Positions 18,123 to 28,040 of a stretch of 64,000 nucleotides of DNA are shown here, piece after piece. The DNA is taken from positions 2,976,001 to 3,040,000 of the forward strand of contig NZ_JAIVFL010000001.1 in assembly GCF_022760805.1 (NCBI RefSeq). The letters are read 5' to 3'. Source of the stretch: Candidatus Mycolicibacterium alkanivorans. Lineage in GTDB: Bacteria > Actinomycetota > Actinomycetes > Mycobacteriales > Mycobacteriaceae. The notes beneath the pieces were generated by a model. That model did no database searches. It saw only the letters and a program-made list of their open reading frames with translations, and was not told the origin of the DNA. Both the position numbers and the translations under genes were made by a program. Numbering within the stretch: position 1 is the first letter of the stretch; the number at the start of each line of letters is the position of its first letter.

Positions 18123-18557
18123 TCACTCGTTCTTCCAGACCACGGCGGTGGCGCCGTCGATGTGCATGACGGTGACCTGGTCGCCCGGTTCGTACACGTC
18201 GTTGTCGTTGTAGGGACGGGCCGTCCAGACCTCGCCGTCGAGCTTCACCTGGCCGTCATGCTGCGACACCCGGCCGAGCACCAGGGCGTGCTTGCCCTCC
18301 AGTGCCTTGACCGGCTCAGGCAGCCCCTTGCCCGCGGTGAGCTTGCGGCGCAGCGCCGGGCGGACGAGCACCAGCAGAAGCACCGAGACCACCAGGAACA
18401 CCGCGCCGTCGGCCCACACCGGCAAGTCCAGCAGCCAGCTCGACCCGGCGGCCGCCAGTGCGCCGCCGGAGAGCATCAACAGGAACATGTCGCCGGTCAG
18501 CGCCTCGGCACCGGCAAGACCCAGGGCGAACACTAGCCAGATCAGCGCCGCGGGCAT
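18123..18557 (-). CDS. NfeD-like membrane protein
   Basis: 144 residues with about three hydrophobic N-terminal segments (residues 1-70) followed by a soluble OB-fold domain (about 80-144: [21 protein letters not shown]). It is the short NfeD form without a serine protease domain. NfeD proteins act with SPFH proteins encoded beside them, and here the stomatin-like gene follows by 34 bp. The molecular role is not established; membrane-domain organisation is the family inference. Confidence 0.88.
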   Translation of the reverse strand: MPAALIWLVFALGLAGAEALTGDMFLLMLSGGALAAAGSSWLLDLPVWADGAVFLVVSVLLLVLVRPALRRKLTAGKGLPEPVKALEGKHALVLGRVSQHDGQVKLDGEVWTARPYNDNDVYEPGDQVTVMHIDGATAVVWKNE

Positions 18558-18620
18558 GTCGCCAGGATATCGCGGGAAACGCCGGTGCGGTTGCAGACGG
18601 CTGGTTCAGCCGAGAACTAC

Positions 18621-18626
18621 TACACT
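18621..18626 (+). promoter_or_regulatory. -10 box (TACACT) for the Rv1486c-like gene
   Basis: TACACT fits TANNNT and ends 9 bases before the ATG at 18636. A near-leaderless transcript is expected, and this supports the short start over the GTG/ATG frames further upstream. Confidence 0.45.
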
Positions 18627-18635
18627 GCGAGCATC

Positions 18636-19505
18636 ATGTGGTGCCCGAGTGCTTCGCTGTCGACGTGGGCCAACGCCTGGCTAGCTGGTCGGGCTGCGCC
18701 CGATGACGTCCTGGATGCGTTATCCGCCAGGGCGCCAACGCATTCCGTGACCGCTTACGATTCAGTGGCGGCCGGCCGCACCGGTCTGCCGTGGCCCGAT
18801 GTCGATGACGCGGGCGCGATGTCGCTGCTGCAGACGTTGCGTACCGCTGCGGGACGGCGGGCCGACATCGCCTGGCCTGCACGGCCCGGGATCGGGCTTG
18901 TGCTACCGGTTCCCGGCGACGTCCGGGGCCTGGCGGCGGGAACCCAGTTCCAGCGTGACGCGCTGAACTCCGGCGAGGCGATCATCATCACCGGTCCGGA
19001 CGCCGAAGCCGTCGGGCTGGTGCCGGATTTCGAGTACGACGACACCGACGACGAGCTCCCCGACGGCGACCGGGTTCCCGAACTGTGCGCGTTGTCGTGG
19101 ACGGTCTACTCGCTGCCCTCCACTCCGCTGCTGGACCATCTCGATCTCGGCGAGGCGGAGTACACGCTGCGTTCGGCGGTGCGCTCGGCCGCCGAGGCGC
19201 TGAGCGCTCTGCAGCTGGGCTCCTCGGGTGCAGTGGACGATCCGCGTGGACTTGTCGAGCAGGTGCTCGAGACGAACAGGCACCATCGCGCTCCCGACCA
19301 CGCGCCCGCCCGGGCGCTTCGCGTGCTGGAGAACGCTGCCCGTGTCGATGCGATCATCACGGTCAGTTCGGGGCTGATGCCGATCGGTACCCAGAGTGCC
19401 TCGGCGGCTCAGATCGCCGACGAGGCGCTGCGGCCACTGGCCGGTGTCGTGCGTTCGGCGCGGATTGCGGCGGTCAACGCGATCCTGGAGTCGGCCTGGC
19501 ACTAG
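18636..19505 (+). CDS. Conserved actinobacterial protein of unknown function (Rv1486c-like)
   Basis: 289 residues from an ATG next to a -10 box, matching the length remembered for the M. tuberculosis homologue in the same place. It begins [28 protein letters not shown] and is acidic in the middle. No catalytic motif, signal peptide or membrane segment is visible, so it is probably cytoplasmic. It is convergent with ferrochelatase, their 3' ends overlapping by about 30 bp. The function is unknown. Confidence 0.85.
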   Translation: MWCPSASLSTWANAWLAGRAAPDDVLDALSARAPTHSVTAYDSVAAGRTGLPWPDVDDAGAMSLLQTLRTAAGRRADIAWPARPGIGLVLPVPGDVRGLAAGTQFQRDALNSGEAIIITGPDAEAVGLVPDFEYDDTDDELPDGDRVPELCALSWTVYSLPSTPLLDHLDLGEAEYTLRSAVRSAAEALSALQLGSSGAVDDPRGLVEQVLETNRHHRAPDHAPARALRVLENAARVDAIITVSSGLMPIGTQSASAAQIADEALRPLAGVVRSARIAAVNAILESAWH

Positions 19506-20553
19506 CAGCGGCAGCGGCGGTGGCCACGCACTCGGGCGTGCAGAACTGGCCGTTGACGCTGGAGCCGTAACCTGGAACGGGTTGGCCGCCGACCACTCTC
19601 AGCGGCACACCGCCGTCACGCAGTTCGTCGAGCAGGCCGAGCACCAGTCTGGCGAACCGGCGCTGAGCATTGGGCGTCGACGCCCTGGCCATCGCGATCC
19701 CGAGGTGCTCGGCGTGCTGGCGCAACTCGTTGTCGAGGTCCCAGACAACCTCGATGTGATCGGCGACGAAACCGACCGGGCAGACGATGACGGCTTTGGT
19801 GCCCGATTCGGCTAGATCCGAAAGATGTTCGGCCACATCGGGTTCCAGCCACGGCACCGGTGGCGGACCGGACCGCGACTGCCACACCTGGTCGTAGTCG
19901 CCGTAACCGGCCGCCGCGGCCACCAGACCCGCGGTGTAGCCGACCTGCCTGGAATACAGGTCCGGACCGCACCGGTTGGCCGCGCGCACCGGGATGGAAT
20001 GCGCGGTGAAAACCAGTCTTGCGCTGTCGCGCAACGGCTCCGGCAGCGTGGCGGCGGCATCGGTGACCGCTTCGGCCAACATCTCCACCAGCAGCGGATG
20101 GTCGAAGAACTGGCGCAGCTTGACCAGTTCGGGTGCGCCCTGGCCGACGGAAGCCCGGGCCCGGCTGATGTCTTCCTGGTACTGGGCGCACCCGGAGTAG
20201 CCGCCCCAGGCCGAGGTGGTGAACACCGCGGCGCGCCGAATCCCGTCGGAAGCCATGGCGGCGACGGCGTCTTCGACGAACGGGTGCCAGTTGCGGTTGC
20301 CGAAGTACACCGGCAGCGCTTCGCCGCGGTCGGCCAGTTCGGCGCGGATCTCGTCGATCAGCGCGCGGTTGATGCCGTTGATCGGCGAGACGCCACCGAA
20401 ATGCAGGTAGTGCTCGGCCACACCGGCCAGCCGCTCCGGCGGTATGCCGCGCCCCCGGGTGACGTTCTCCAGGAACGGCATCACCCGCTCGGGGCCTTCC
20501 GGTCCGCCGAACGACAGGACCAACAGCGCGTCGACCGGGCCGGGGGACATCAT
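19474..20553 (-). CDS. hemH: Ferrochelatase (coproporphyrin ferrochelatase type)
   Basis: 359 residues with the [12 protein letters not shown] start, the [15 protein letters not shown] region and the FTAHSIP motif carrying the catalytic His. In Actinobacteria this enzyme inserts iron into coproporphyrin III in the coproporphyrin-dependent heme pathway (alternative name cpfC). Cysteines at the C-terminus (CTPEC), with one in the YSGCAQY region, suit the [2Fe-2S] cluster reported for mycobacterial ferrochelatases. The inhA stop is immediately followed by two ATG codons (20553 and 20550), so hemH is the third gene of fabG1-inhA-hemH and likely coupled; either ATG could be used. Confidence 0.95.
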   Translation of the reverse strand: MMSPGPVDALLVLSFGGPEGPERVMPFLENVTRGRGIPPERLAGVAEHYLHFGGVSPINGINRALIDEIRAELADRGEALPVYFGNRNWHPFVEDAVAAMASDGIRRAAVFTTSAWGGYSGCAQYQEDISRARASVGQGAPELVKLRQFFDHPLLVEMLAEAVTDAAATLPEPLRDSARLVFTAHSIPVRAANRCGPDLYSRQVGYTAGLVAAAAGYGDYDQVWQSRSGPPPVPWLEPDVAEHLSDLAESGTKAVIVCPVGFVADHIEVVWDLDNELRQHAEHLGIAMARASTPNAQRRFARLVLGLLDELRDGGVPLRVVGGQPVPGYGSSVNGQFCTPECVATAAAAASARPTPGSR

Positions 20554-21363
20554 CTACAGCAGCTGCGTGCTGGCGCCACCGTCGGCGTAGATGACCGTTC
20601 CGGTGGTGGCGGGCAACCACTCCGACATCAGTGCGCAGACGGTCCTGGCCACCGGGGTCGGGTCCTTCATGTCCCAACCCAGCGGGGCGCGCTGATTCCA
20701 GCCCTCTTCCAACAGCTGCATCTGCGCGCCGGCCTCGTCGCCGAGCGCACCGCCGACGATCGCGCTCATCGCCAGCGTCCGGATCGGCCCTGCTGCAACG
20801 AGATTGGAGCGCACACCGTACTTGCCTGCCTCGCGCGCGACGAACCGGTTCACCGACTCCAGCGCGCTCTTGGCCACTGTCATCCAGTTGTAGGCCGGCA
20901 TCGCGCGGGTGGGGTCGAAGTCCATCCCGACGATCCCGCCGCCGCGGTTGATGATCGGCAGGGTGGCCTTGGCCAGCGAGGCGTAGGAATAGGCCGAGAT
21001 GTGGATGCCCTTGGAGACGTCCTCGTAGGGCGCGTCGAAGAACGGGTTGATGCCCATCCCGGTCTGCGGCATGAAACCGATGGAGTGCACCACACCGTCG
21101 AGCTTGTTGCCCTCACCGATCACCCCGGTGATGCGGTCGGCCAGGGTGTCGAGGTGCTCGGGGTTCTGCACGTCCAACTCGAGCAGCGGCGCCGGGCTGG
21201 GCAGCCGGTCGATGATCCGCTGGATCAGCCGCAGCCGATCGAATCCGGTGCAGACGATCTGCGCGCCCTGCTCCTGGGCGACGCGGGCGATGTGGAACGC
21301 GATGGACGAGTCGGTGATGATCCCCGTGACGAGGATCCGCTTACCTTCGAGAAGCCCTGCCAT
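20554..21363 (-). CDS. inhA: Enoyl-ACP reductase InhA (FAS-II)
   Basis: 269 residues, same length and numbering as M. tuberculosis InhA. It reduces trans-2-enoyl-AcpM with NADH during mycolic-acid chain elongation in the cytoplasm and is the target of activated isoniazid and ethionamide. Catalytic residues Phe149, Tyr158 and Lys165 are present. The cofactor-site positions linked to resistance (Ile21, Ser94, Ile95) are all wild type. It lies 52 bp downstream of fabG1 with hemH directly following. No separate inhA promoter is evident in the short gap. Confidence 0.99.
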   Translation of the reverse strand: MAGLLEGKRILVTGIITDSSIAFHIARVAQEQGAQIVCTGFDRLRLIQRIIDRLPSPAPLLELDVQNPEHLDTLADRITGVIGEGNKLDGVVHSIGFMPQTGMGINPFFDAPYEDVSKGIHISAYSYASLAKATLPIINRGGGIVGMDFDPTRAMPAYNWMTVAKSALESVNRFVAREAGKYGVRSNLVAAGPIRTLAMSAIVGGALGDEAGAQMQLLEEGWNQRAPLGWDMKDPTPVARTVCALMSEWLPATTGTVIYADGGASTQLL

Positions 21364-21415
21364 ATCAGTCCTTGTCTCTACCAGTGGCGCTCAGTTCGTG
21401 GTGGCCAGCCGCTAG

Positions 21416-22198
<783 letters not shown>

Positions 22199-22208
22199 TC
22201 ACGTCGGC

Positions 22209-22242
22209 CGCGCCGAAATCGCCCATCGGCGATTTCGGCGCG
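22209..22242. terminator. Perfect 15-bp stem-loop upstream of fabG1
   Basis: CGCGCCGAAATCGCC (22209-22223), a CATC loop, then its exact complement (22228-22242). It lies 45 bp after the VWA gene stop and 28 bp before the fabG1 start, both on the minus strand. It could end the moxR1-DUF58-VWA transcript. There is no U-tract, as is common for mycobacterial terminator-like hairpins. Because it sits in the fabG1 leader/promoter zone, a regulatory role is also possible. Confidence 0.7.
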
Positions 22243-22287
22243 ATAACCGTCGCTGACCGAACGCAAGCGCGCCGAATCCACAAGAGA

Positions 22288-23295
22288 TCAGCCGGGCAGG
22301 CGGCGGTTGATCAGCAGCGCCGCCAGCGCGGCCAGCGCCAGCACCAGTGAACCCAGCCGCAGCCAGCCGGTGCTGGCTTCGCCCTTGATGGTCTCGTAGC
22401 CGATCTGGTTCTGCAGCGAGGTGAACACTTCCTTGAGCTGCTGCAGGCTGGAGGCGCTGTAGGCGTTGCCGCCGGAGAGCTCGGCGATCTTCTTGAGCAT
22501 CGCGTCGTCGACCGGCACCGGCTGGCGCTGGTCGTTGATGTCGACGTAGCCGTAGGGGGTGCCGAAGGACACCGTGGAGATCGGCACACCCTGGTCCTTG
22601 GCGGTGCGCGCGGCGGTGAAGGCGCCCTTGGGGTTGTCCGGGTTGGACGGCACAGTCTCCTTACCGTCCGACATCAGCACGATGCGCGCCGGCGGCGGGG
22701 TGTCCCCGCCGCCGATGACGGCGCCGACCGTGGCGATGGCCTGCAACGCGGTGAAGATCGCCTCGCCGGTGGCGGTGCGGTCGGCCAGCTGCAGCTTGTC
22801 GATCGCGGCCTTGGTGGCGTCGCGGTTGGTGGTGGGCGACACCAGCACGGTGGCCGTGCCGGCGTAGGCGATCAGACCGAGGTTGATGCCGGGGGTGAGC
22901 TGGTCGGCGAACTGCTTGGCGGCGTCCTGCGCGGCGGCCAGCCGGCTCGGCTCGACGTCGGTGGCGCGCATGGACTGCGAGACGTCGATCGTGAGCATGA
23001 CCACCGCGCGGTTACGCGGGATGCGCACGTCGTGGGTAGGCCCGGCCATGGCGACGGTCAACAACACCAGCGACGCGATCAGCAGGATCGCCGGCAGGTG
23101 TCGCCAGCGGTTGGGTCGTTTGGGCGCAACGCTTTCCAGCAGTTCCATGTTGGCGAACCGCAGGATCCGCTTCTGGCGGGCGAACTGGGCGATGATGTAC
23201 AGCCCGGCCAGCGCGGCCACGATCAGCAGGAACACGAAGAACCACGGATGTGCGAAGCCGGACAGCGTCATCGGCCCGAGCAACGGCAATGTCAT
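22288..23295 (-). CDS. VWA-domain membrane protein (Rv1481-like)
   Basis: 335 residues. There are two N-terminal membrane segments (about 12-34 and 66-84), then a VWA domain with the MIDAS motif DVSQS near residue 104 and a third membrane helix at the extreme C-terminus. Metal-binding VWA domains mediate protein-protein interaction. It follows moxR1 and the DUF58 gene by 25 bp, the usual MoxR AAA+ ATPase, DUF58 and VWA triad thought to act as a chaperone system for envelope or metal-enzyme maturation. The client is unknown. Confidence 0.93.
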   Translation of the reverse strand: MTLPLLGPMTLSGFAHPWFFVFLLIVAALAGLYIIAQFARQKRILRFANMELLESVAPKRPNRWRHLPAILLIASLVLLTVAMAGPTHDVRIPRNRAVVMLTIDVSQSMRATDVEPSRLAAAQDAAKQFADQLTPGINLGLIAYAGTATVLVSPTTNRDATKAAIDKLQLADRTATGEAIFTALQAIATVGAVIGGGDTPPPARIVLMSDGKETVPSNPDNPKGAFTAARTAKDQGVPISTVSFGTPYGYVDINDQRQPVPVDDAMLKKIAELSGGNAYSASSLQQLKEVFTSLQNQIGYETIKGEASTGWLRLGSLVLALAALAALLINRRLPG

Positions 23296-23320
23296 AACAG
23301 ACCTGTCATTCTGGGTTGGC

Positions 23321-24265
23321 TTACTGGCTGCCCGCCAGGGCGCCGCGGCGACGCGAGGCGACGAACCGCACGATGTCGGCGATCCAGTCGCGGTCGGTCC
23401 GCAGGGTCATCAGGGGCGCTCCGCACCGGCGCAGCGTGCGCGCGACCTCCTCGCGGTGGGCCGCCGCGGCCCGGGCGAAGTCGTCGCGCAGCTGCTCGTC
23501 GATGGTGAATTCGCGGGTGACGCCGGACTCGGTGTCCTGCAGGATCACATCACCGACATCGGGCAGCTCGACGTCGCGGGGGTCCAGTACCTCGATACCG
23601 AGCACCTCGTGGCGTGCGGCGATCGCCCGCAGCGGACGCATCCAGTTGATCGGTCCGAGGAAGTCGCTGATCACCACCGCCATGCCGCGCCTGCGCTCGG
23701 GCCTGCGCAGTGCGTCGATGGCCGCAGCCAGGTCGCCGCGCACGCCCAGCGGGGCCCGCGGCGAGGTCGCGATGGCGCGCAGCAGGGTCTGCTCGTGCTG
23801 GCGACCGGACTTCGCCGGCACCCGAATGACCTGGTCACCGTTGGCGATCACGGCACCAATGCGGTTGCCGCCGCCGCTGTTGAGGTAGGCGATGGCCGCG
23901 GCGGCCGCCACGGCCAGATCGCGCTTTTCGCAGCCGGTAGTGCCGAAGTCGAGGCTGGCCGACATGTCGACCACCAGCCAGGTCTCCAGCTCGCGGTCGG
24001 CGATCATCTGCCTCACGTGCGGGTGGGTGGTGCGGGCGGTCACCGACCAGTCCATCCGCCGCACGTCGTCGCCGGGCTGGTAGAGCCGCGACTCCCCCGG
24101 CTCCGAGCCGGGGCCGGGGATCAGGCCGAGATGGTTGCCATGCAGGACCCCGTCGAGCTTGCGTTTGACGGTCAGCTCGAGGGTCCGCAGCGCGGCCGAC
24201 AGCTTGGCGTCACCGATCTCACCGCGCTCAAACGACGGCGGGTGGACGGTCTCGGACTCACTCAC
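23321..24265 (-). CDS. DUF58 protein (MoxR-associated, Rv1480-like)
   Basis: 314 residues. The [25 protein letters not shown] block is the signature of DUF58 proteins, followed by a VWA-like region that begins [13 protein letters not shown]. No membrane segments are seen. The start overlaps the moxR1 stop by 4 bp, indicating coupled translation, and the VWA gene follows. The role is inferred from the triad: a partner of the MoxR ATPase. The biochemical function is unknown. Confidence 0.92.
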   Translation of the reverse strand: MSESETVHPPSFERGEIGDAKLSAALRTLELTVKRKLDGVLHGNHLGLIPGPGSEPGESRLYQPGDDVRRMDWSVTARTTHPHVRQMIADRELETWLVVDMSASLDFGTTGCEKRDLAVAAAAAIAYLNSGGGNRIGAVIANGDQVIRVPAKSGRQHEQTLLRAIATSPRAPLGVRGDLAAAIDALRRPERRRGMAVVISDFLGPINWMRPLRAIAARHEVLGIEVLDPRDVELPDVGDVILQDTESGVTREFTIDEQLRDDFARAAAAHREEVARTLRRCGAPLMTLRTDRDWIADIVRFVASRRRGALAGSQ

Positions 24266-25380
24266 CGACCGTTGTTACCTGCCGCGGCGGGAACTACGGG
24301 GGGAACCGAATGTCCCTGCTGCGGAACAGCATTCACCTGAGGCAGCGCGACGGTCTGCATGATGCGGTTGATCACCGTCTCGGCCTTGACGTCGTCGGCC
24401 AGCGCGTCGTATGTCAGCACCAACCGGTGGCGCAGCACGTCGGGGATCACGTCGATGACGTCCTGCGGGATGACGTAGTCGCGCCCGCGCACCAGCGCCA
24501 GCGCGCGGGCGGCGGCGATGATGCCCAGCGAGGCGCGCGGAGAGGCGCCGAATGCCACCCAGGACTTGACGTCGCTCATGCCGAACTGCTCGGGGCGGCG
24601 GGTGGCGGTCACGACGCGCACCACGTAGTCGACCAGCGCGTGGTGGACGAAATTGTTGGCGGCCACCCCCTGCAGGCGCTGCAGGTCGCCGGTGTCGAGG
24701 ATCTGCTTGGGCTCCGGCGGCGTGACACCCATCCGGTAGATGATCTCGCGCTCTTCCTCCGGCGTCGGGTAGTCGACGTTGATCTTGAACAGGAAGCGGT
24801 CGCGCTGCGCCTCGGGCAGCGGGTAGACGCCCTCGTTCTCGATCGGGTTCTGAGTCGCCATCACGAGGAACGGCTTGGGCAGCGGGTAGTCCTTGCCGCC
24901 GATGGAGATCTTGCGCTCGGCCATGACCTCAAGCAGGGCGGACTGAACCTTTGCCGGGGCGCGGTTGATCTCGTCGGCGAGCAGGAAGTTGACCATCACC
25001 GGACCGAACTCGGTGTCGAACTCCTCGCGGCCCTGGCGGTAGATGCGCGTACCGATGATGTCGGTGGGCACCAGGTCGGGCGTGAACTGGATGCGGGCGA
25101 AGGTGCCACCCACGACGCGGGCGAAGGTTTCCACGGCCAGCGTCTTGGCCACGCCGGGCACGCCTTCGAGCAGCACGTGGCCCTTGGCCAGCAGTCCGAC
25201 GAGGATACGTTCGACGAGCAGATCCTGGCCGACGATGATGCGCTTGACCTCGAAGATCGCGCGTTCCAGGGTGTGGACCTCACCGGCCAGCCCGTTACCG
25301 CCGGACGGCGGTGGCACTGGGGCTCCGCTCGGGCCGGCAAAACCCCCGGGGCCCGCGGGTGACCCACCTGGTGACGTCAT
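24262..25380 (-). CDS. moxR1: MoxR-family AAA+ ATPase
   Basis: 372 residues. A Gly/Pro-rich N-terminal tail (about 1-30) precedes the AAA+ core with Walker A GVPGVAKT, Walker B LLADEINRAP and sensor ATQNPIENEG motifs typical of MoxR. It is a hexameric chaperone-like ATPase, first in the moxR1-DUF58-VWA operon. The 5' flank holds three 56-bp tandem repeats before ripB. An ATG at 25380 opens the gene, with no strong Shine-Dalgarno sequence visible. Confidence 0.95.
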   Translation of the reverse strand: MTSPGGSPAGPGGFAGPSGAPVPPPSGGNGLAGEVHTLERAIFEVKRIIVGQDLLVERILVGLLAKGHVLLEGVPGVAKTLAVETFARVVGGTFARIQFTPDLVPTDIIGTRIYRQGREEFDTEFGPVMVNFLLADEINRAPAKVQSALLEVMAERKISIGGKDYPLPKPFLVMATQNPIENEGVYPLPEAQRDRFLFKINVDYPTPEEEREIIYRMGVTPPEPKQILDTGDLQRLQGVAANNFVHHALVDYVVRVVTATRRPEQFGMSDVKSWVAFGASPRASLGIIAAARALALVRGRDYVIPQDVIDVIPDVLRHRLVLTYDALADDVKAETVINRIMQTVALPQVNAVPQQGHSVPPVVPAAAGNNGR

Positions 25381-25520
25381 CGACTTCCTCCACAGCTGTT
25401 GGATTCCTCGGGCTGCGCCGTCGCACCGGGCCCGCCCTCACACAACTATTCCAGGCGTTCCGGAATCCGTCGACGTGCCCCGTTCGCTGGCGCGTCGGGA
25501 GCCTAGGGCTCGGGTAGCCG

Positions 25521-25680
25521 TGTCTCGCTCCTCCTCCACCGCTGCGCGGCGGCATCGTCGACTCGACGCGTGGAACTGTCTCGCTCCTCCTCCACCGCTG
25601 CGCGGCGGCATCGTCGACTCGACGCGTGGAACTGTCTCGCTCCTCCTCCACCGCTGCGCGGCGGCATCGTCGACTCGACG
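25521..25680. repeat. Three tandem 56-bp repeats (VNTR/MIRU-like)
   Basis: Copies start at 25521, 25577 and 25633; the third is cut after 48 bases at the ripB stop. Units are essentially identical and contain TCTCGCTCCTCCTCCACCG, GCTGCGCGGCGGC and a GTCGACTCGACG segment. The period is not a multiple of three, so it is not a coding repeat. It occupies the ripB-moxR1 gap, both genes reading on the minus strand. The rest of the gap (25381-25520) shows no gene. Confidence 0.9.
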
Positions 25681-26379
25681 TTAGGTCTCGATGACGCGGG
25701 TCAGGTAGGGCGTCATGCCCGCGGTGCGGACCGGGCTCACGGTCACCTGGCCGGCCGCCGACGACGCCTCGAGCATCTGCCCGTTACCCAGGTAGATCGT
25801 GACGTGCTGGGTGCCGCCGGGCCCGTAGAAGATCAGATCGCCGCGCTTGGCCTGCGAGGGCGGCACGTGCCGGCCGGCGTTGTACTGGTCGCCGGAGTAC
25901 TTGGGCAGCAGCACGCCGACACCGGCGAAGGCGTAGCGGGTGAAGCCCGAGCAGTCATAGCCCAGCTTGCCGGCGTCCTCGTCCACACCTGCGCTGGGGC
26001 CGTTGACCGCGCCACCGCCCCACGAGTAGGGCACGCCGCGCTGGGACGCGCCGCGGGCGATCACGTACTCGATGGCCTGCGGTCCGCTGACCCGGCCCCC
26101 GGGCAGTGCCATGCGCGACCCGCTGCCGCCGATCCCGAGACCGGCCAGGAACTTGCGGCCCATGTCCACGGTGGCCTGGGCGGCTTGGGTGGTCGCCTGC
26201 AGCGAGGCGTTGGCGATGGCGACGGGGTCGCCAGGCGCGCCTGCGCTCAGGACCTTGGGCAGCGTCGGATCCCACTCGCCGGGGTCGGCGCTCGCCGGAC
26301 TGGCGAAACCCAACGCCAGTACCAGTGCGGTCAGGACCGTCCCGACCGCGCGGAGCCGTCGAGAAGCATTGCGGGACAT
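25681..26379 (-). CDS. ripB: NlpC/P60 peptidoglycan endopeptidase RipB
   Basis: 232 residues. A basic start and hydrophobic stretch ending ASPASA-D (about residue 31) form a Sec signal peptide. The C-terminal NlpC/P60 domain carries Cys143 (GYDCSG), His192 and Glu204 as the expected catalytic triad for cleaving D-Glu/meso-DAP stem-peptide bonds. It lacks the long coiled coil of RipA, as in known RipB. It starts 16 bp after the ripA stop, so the pair is co-transcribed. Confidence 0.95.
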   Translation of the reverse strand: MSRNASRRLRAVGTVLTALVLALGFASPASADPGEWDPTLPKVLSAGAPGDPVAIANASLQATTQAAQATVDMGRKFLAGLGIGGSGSRMALPGGRVSGPQAIEYVIARGASQRGVPYSWGGGAVNGPSAGVDEDAGKLGYDCSGFTRYAFAGVGVLLPKYSGDQYNAGRHVPPSQAKRGDLIFYGPGGTQHVTIYLGNGQMLEASSAAGQVTVSPVRTAGMTPYLTRVIET

Positions 26380-26395
26380 GGAAACAGCTCCGTCG

Positions 26396-27847
26396 CTAGT
26401 TGATGTAGCGGACGACGAATGGTGTCATGCCGCTGGTGCGCACCGGCGAAACCTTCACCGTCGAGCCGGTGTAGGGGGCTTCGAGCATCTGGCCGTTGCC
26501 CAGGTAGAGGGTCACGTGCTGGCTGCCGCCCGGGCCGTAGAAGATCACGTCACCGCGGCGCATCTGCGACGTCGGGATCTTGGTGCCCATGTTGTACTGC
26601 GAGCCCGAGTAATGCGGCAGCTTGATGCCGACCCCGGCGAACGCGTAGAGGATCAGCCCGGAGCAGTCGAACCCGACCGTTCCGGCTCCGCTGTCGATGC
26701 CGTTGCTGGGGCCGGCCGCGGTGCCACCGCCCCAGGAGTACGGCACGCCGATCTGTGACATGCCCCGCTTGATGACGTACTCGACGGCCGTCGAGCCGTA
26801 GACGAACGGGATCGCACCGTTGGTGATCCCGGTGTCGGTGGGCTTCAGGATGCCGAGCTGCTGCAGGAAGCTCTTGCCGAGCTGCTGGGTGACCTGCATC
26901 GAGCTCGACGCGATCTGAAGGACCGCGTTGATGATCTGGATCGGGTCACCGGAGACAAAAGCGCTCGGCACCGCGGGCAGGGTCAGGTCCCATTCGGAGG
27001 CCTTGCCGTAGGGCACCTTGGCGTCCCCCGGCGCGGCACTGGCGCCGGGGGCGGCCGGATCCCAGCGGTCCCCCGACGTGCCGGCGCCGGCCGCGGCGGA
27101 CTGCGGCACGGCGGCGGGGCCGCCGGCCGGAGCCGACCACTCGCGCGCGGCGTCGAGCTTCTGCTGGGCGGTCTTGCGCTCGGCGGCGAGCCGGTCGATC
27201 TGGGCCTGCTGGTCCCGGAACGTCTTCTGCGCCTCGGTCAGTGCCGAGACGGCCGAGTTCTGGCTGGCTTCGGCGGCGACGACGGCGTCATCGGCCTTCT
27301 GCTTGGCCAGCCGGGCCGCGGATTCCTTATTGACCTGTTCGGTACGCGCCCGTCGCAGGTCGGTCATCACCTGCTCGGCGCTGACCGCCAGGGTCTGGCC
27401 GGCTGTCGCGGTGGAGATGATCTCGTCGGGATTGGTGGCCATCACCAGCGCGCCCGCCGGACCGTTGACGTAGGTGGCCGCTGCGAAGGTGTCGAACCGC
27501 TTCTGCGCCGCGGTGATGGCCGCGTCGGCGTCCTTGACGGCCTGGCCGCTGGCATCGACCTGCTGCCGGGCGGTGGCGGCGACATCGCGCGCCTCCTGCA
27601 CCTCGACGAGCGCCTTGTTGACGGCCTCCTGCTCGGCCTGGACCTTGGCGCCCACGTCCTGCAGGCGCTGATTGGCTTCGGCGACGTCAGCGACGAGTGC
27701 CGCGAGGGTGTTCGGTGCGGGCTGCGGCTCGGCGAGCGCCAGCCCCGGCGTGCTCAGGATGACGGCGACGGTGAGCACCAACGGGCACATCGGCTTGGCG
27801 ATTCGGCGGGCCGGTTGGAAAAGAGAGCCGCGATCGGAACTTCTCAT
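26396..27847 (-). CDS. ripA: NlpC/P60 peptidoglycan endopeptidase RipA
   Basis: 483 residues from the ATG at 27847; an AAAGGGG stretch about 10 bases upstream supports it over a start nine codons earlier. Domains: signal peptide (cleavage near ALAEP, about 40), long alpha-helical coiled-coil autoinhibitory region (about 45-245), linker rich in Ala/Gly/Pro, then NlpC/P60 with Cys395, His444 and Glu456, equivalent to Cys383/His432/Glu444 of the M. tuberculosis enzyme. It cuts peptidoglycan stem peptides at the septum for daughter-cell separation and partners with RpfB in known systems. The upstream region has repeats resembling MtrA sites. Confidence 0.97.
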   Translation of the reverse strand: MRSSDRGSLFQPARRIAKPMCPLVLTVAVILSTPGLALAEPQPAPNTLAALVADVAEANQRLQDVGAKVQAEQEAVNKALVEVQEARDVAATARQQVDASGQAVKDADAAITAAQKRFDTFAAATYVNGPAGALVMATNPDEIISTATAGQTLAVSAEQVMTDLRRARTEQVNKESAARLAKQKADDAVVAAEASQNSAVSALTEAQKTFRDQQAQIDRLAAERKTAQQKLDAAREWSAPAGGPAAVPQSAAAGAGTSGDRWDPAAPGASAAPGDAKVPYGKASEWDLTLPAVPSAFVSGDPIQIINAVLQIASSSMQVTQQLGKSFLQQLGILKPTDTGITNGAIPFVYGSTAVEYVIKRGMSQIGVPYSWGGGTAAGPSNGIDSGAGTVGFDCSGLILYAFAGVGIKLPHYSGSQYNMGTKIPTSQMRRGDVIFYGPGGSQHVTLYLGNGQMLEAPYTGSTVKVSPVRTSGMTPFVVRYIN

Positions 27848-27892
27848 TCGACTCTGGTCCCCTTTGCTTGACACATACAGTCACGCCCATTC

Positions 27893-27916
27893 ACTGATGT
27901 CACATCAGTCACATCA
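27893..27916. promoter_or_regulatory. MtrA-like direct repeats and dyad upstream of ripA
   Basis: GTCACATCA occurs twice in direct tandem (27899-27907 and 27908-27916), and ACTGATGTCACATCAGT (27893-27909) is a perfect 17-bp palindrome overlapping them. A third GTCACA lies at 27944-27949. The essential response regulator MtrA is reported to bind direct repeats of GTCACA-type 9-mers and to control ripA in mycobacteria. The site lies 46-69 bp before the ripA start. Confidence 0.55.
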
Positions 27917-28040
27917 ATACCAGTGGCGTCATTTGCACCGTACGTCACACTTGTCGCAGAGGAAACTACAGGCGAGAATTACATGTTTGTCATTTACGGG
28001 ATGTTGCCGAATAGTAATCTTATTGATTTGCCAAAATAGG

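Noticed and set aside
25295..25651. Minus-strand frame across the 56-bp repeats
   Set aside because: The repeat period is not a multiple of three, so units are read in different frames and no consistent repeat protein results.
25521..25680. CRISPR array
   Set aside because: Units are contiguous tandem copies without unique spacers, and no cas genes are present.
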